DNA of 61,200 nt from Meiothermus sp. CFH 77666 (GTDB lineage Bacteria; Deinococcota; Deinococci; Deinococcales; Thermaceae), in the NCBI RefSeq assembly GCF_017497985.1, contig NZ_JAGDFV010000022.1, forward strand, positions 1 to 61,200, read 5' to 3'. The notes beneath the pieces are model-generated. The model ran no database searches. It had not been told where the DNA came from and saw only the letters and a list, made by a program, of their open reading frames with translations. The translations under genes were made by a program, and so were the position numbers. Shown here one piece after another: positions 61,090 through 61,200 of the stretch; the stretch's first letter is position 1; each line of letters begins with the position of its first letter.

Positions 61090-61200
61090 TCACAAAACGA
61101 TGTCAGCTATACACAGGTCTGGGGAAGCAGCGATGAGGTTCAGGGCGATGATGAGGTAAGCCCACCAAGCGGTAAAGCCAAGTTCAGTACGGTGATGGCG
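61090..61200 (-). mobile_element. transposase C-terminus, partial (insertion sequence at window edge)
   Basis: 36 codons running off the window: RHHRTELGFTAWWAYLIIAL, then NLIAASPD and a TGA stop at 61092-61090. Short basic RHHRTELGF followed by an aromatic/hydrophobic helix and LNL is the usual tail of IS5/IS4-like DDE transposases. The family cannot be fixed from this fragment. The IS end should lie between the stop and about 61060, next to array H. Confidence 0.6.

Overview
The window looks like a chromosomal segment of a thermophilic Deinococcus-Thermus bacterium, most likely Meiothermus. The str-operon proteins and the family 5 uracil-DNA glycosylase are close to what I remember of Thermus thermophilus. 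The DNA is GC-rich, CTCGAG is strikingly frequent, and many starts lack a Shine-Dalgarno site but have a -10 hexamer 6-8 nt upstream. I identified the organism from memory of protein families, not from a search.

Layout. 1-3430: str operon (rpsL-rpsG-fusA-tuf, minus strand) with a promoter and a possible leader attenuator. 3.6-10.5 kb: Sco1, a small membrane protein, house-cleaning hydrolases (MazG, Nudix CoA pyrophosphatase), a PaaX regulator, a MATE exporter and a class III aminotransferase. 10.7-13.9 kb: a two-gene unit, a membrane-anchored coiled coil with C-terminal helix-hairpin-helix domains plus an Ig-like envelope protein. 14-22 kb: FolC, LprI-like protein, VWA protein, NMO-type flavoenzyme, uracil-DNA glycosylase, aquaporin, HD hydrolase. 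22-25.7 kb: proline catabolism operon gntR-putA-ACT-rocA with a palindrome over the gntR promoter. 26-31.5 kb: MetK, a multi-GAF HD-GYP protein, a ParB-like protein. 31.5-38.6 kb: 3-hydroxyacyl-CoA dehydrogenase, then an amino-sugar cluster (SIS deaminase/isomerase, NagA, a 19-codon mini-ORF, DUF4127) facing a NagZ-like glycosidase. 38.8-43.1 kb: quinone oxidoreductase and a TRAP transporter with a terminator between the binding-protein and permease genes. 43-50.5 kb: RNase HII, FAD oxidoreductase, GGDEF protein, MalY-type lyase, a decayed parA, an esterase. 50.6-51.2 kb: HepT/MntA toxin-antitoxin pair. 51.4-57 kb: arginine/carbamoyl-phosphate cluster carA, GNAT, argH, GNAT, argG with ArgR-like boxes over the argG promoter. 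57-61.2 kb: alanine racemase, lipoprotein hydrolase, nucleoside hydrolase, and a transposase tail at the edge.

The most unusual signal is in the spacers. Many contain degenerate arrays with an exact 7-bp period. The unit sequence differs from array to array while the period holds. Several arrays overlap stop codons, and one runs to within a few bases of a start codon, where it seems to supply the -10 element. Three further dispersed repeat families (a 134-139 bp element, a ~170 bp hairpin-rich repeat, a REP/BIME-like inverted repeat) share the same spacers. I found no tRNA, rRNA or CRISPR array.
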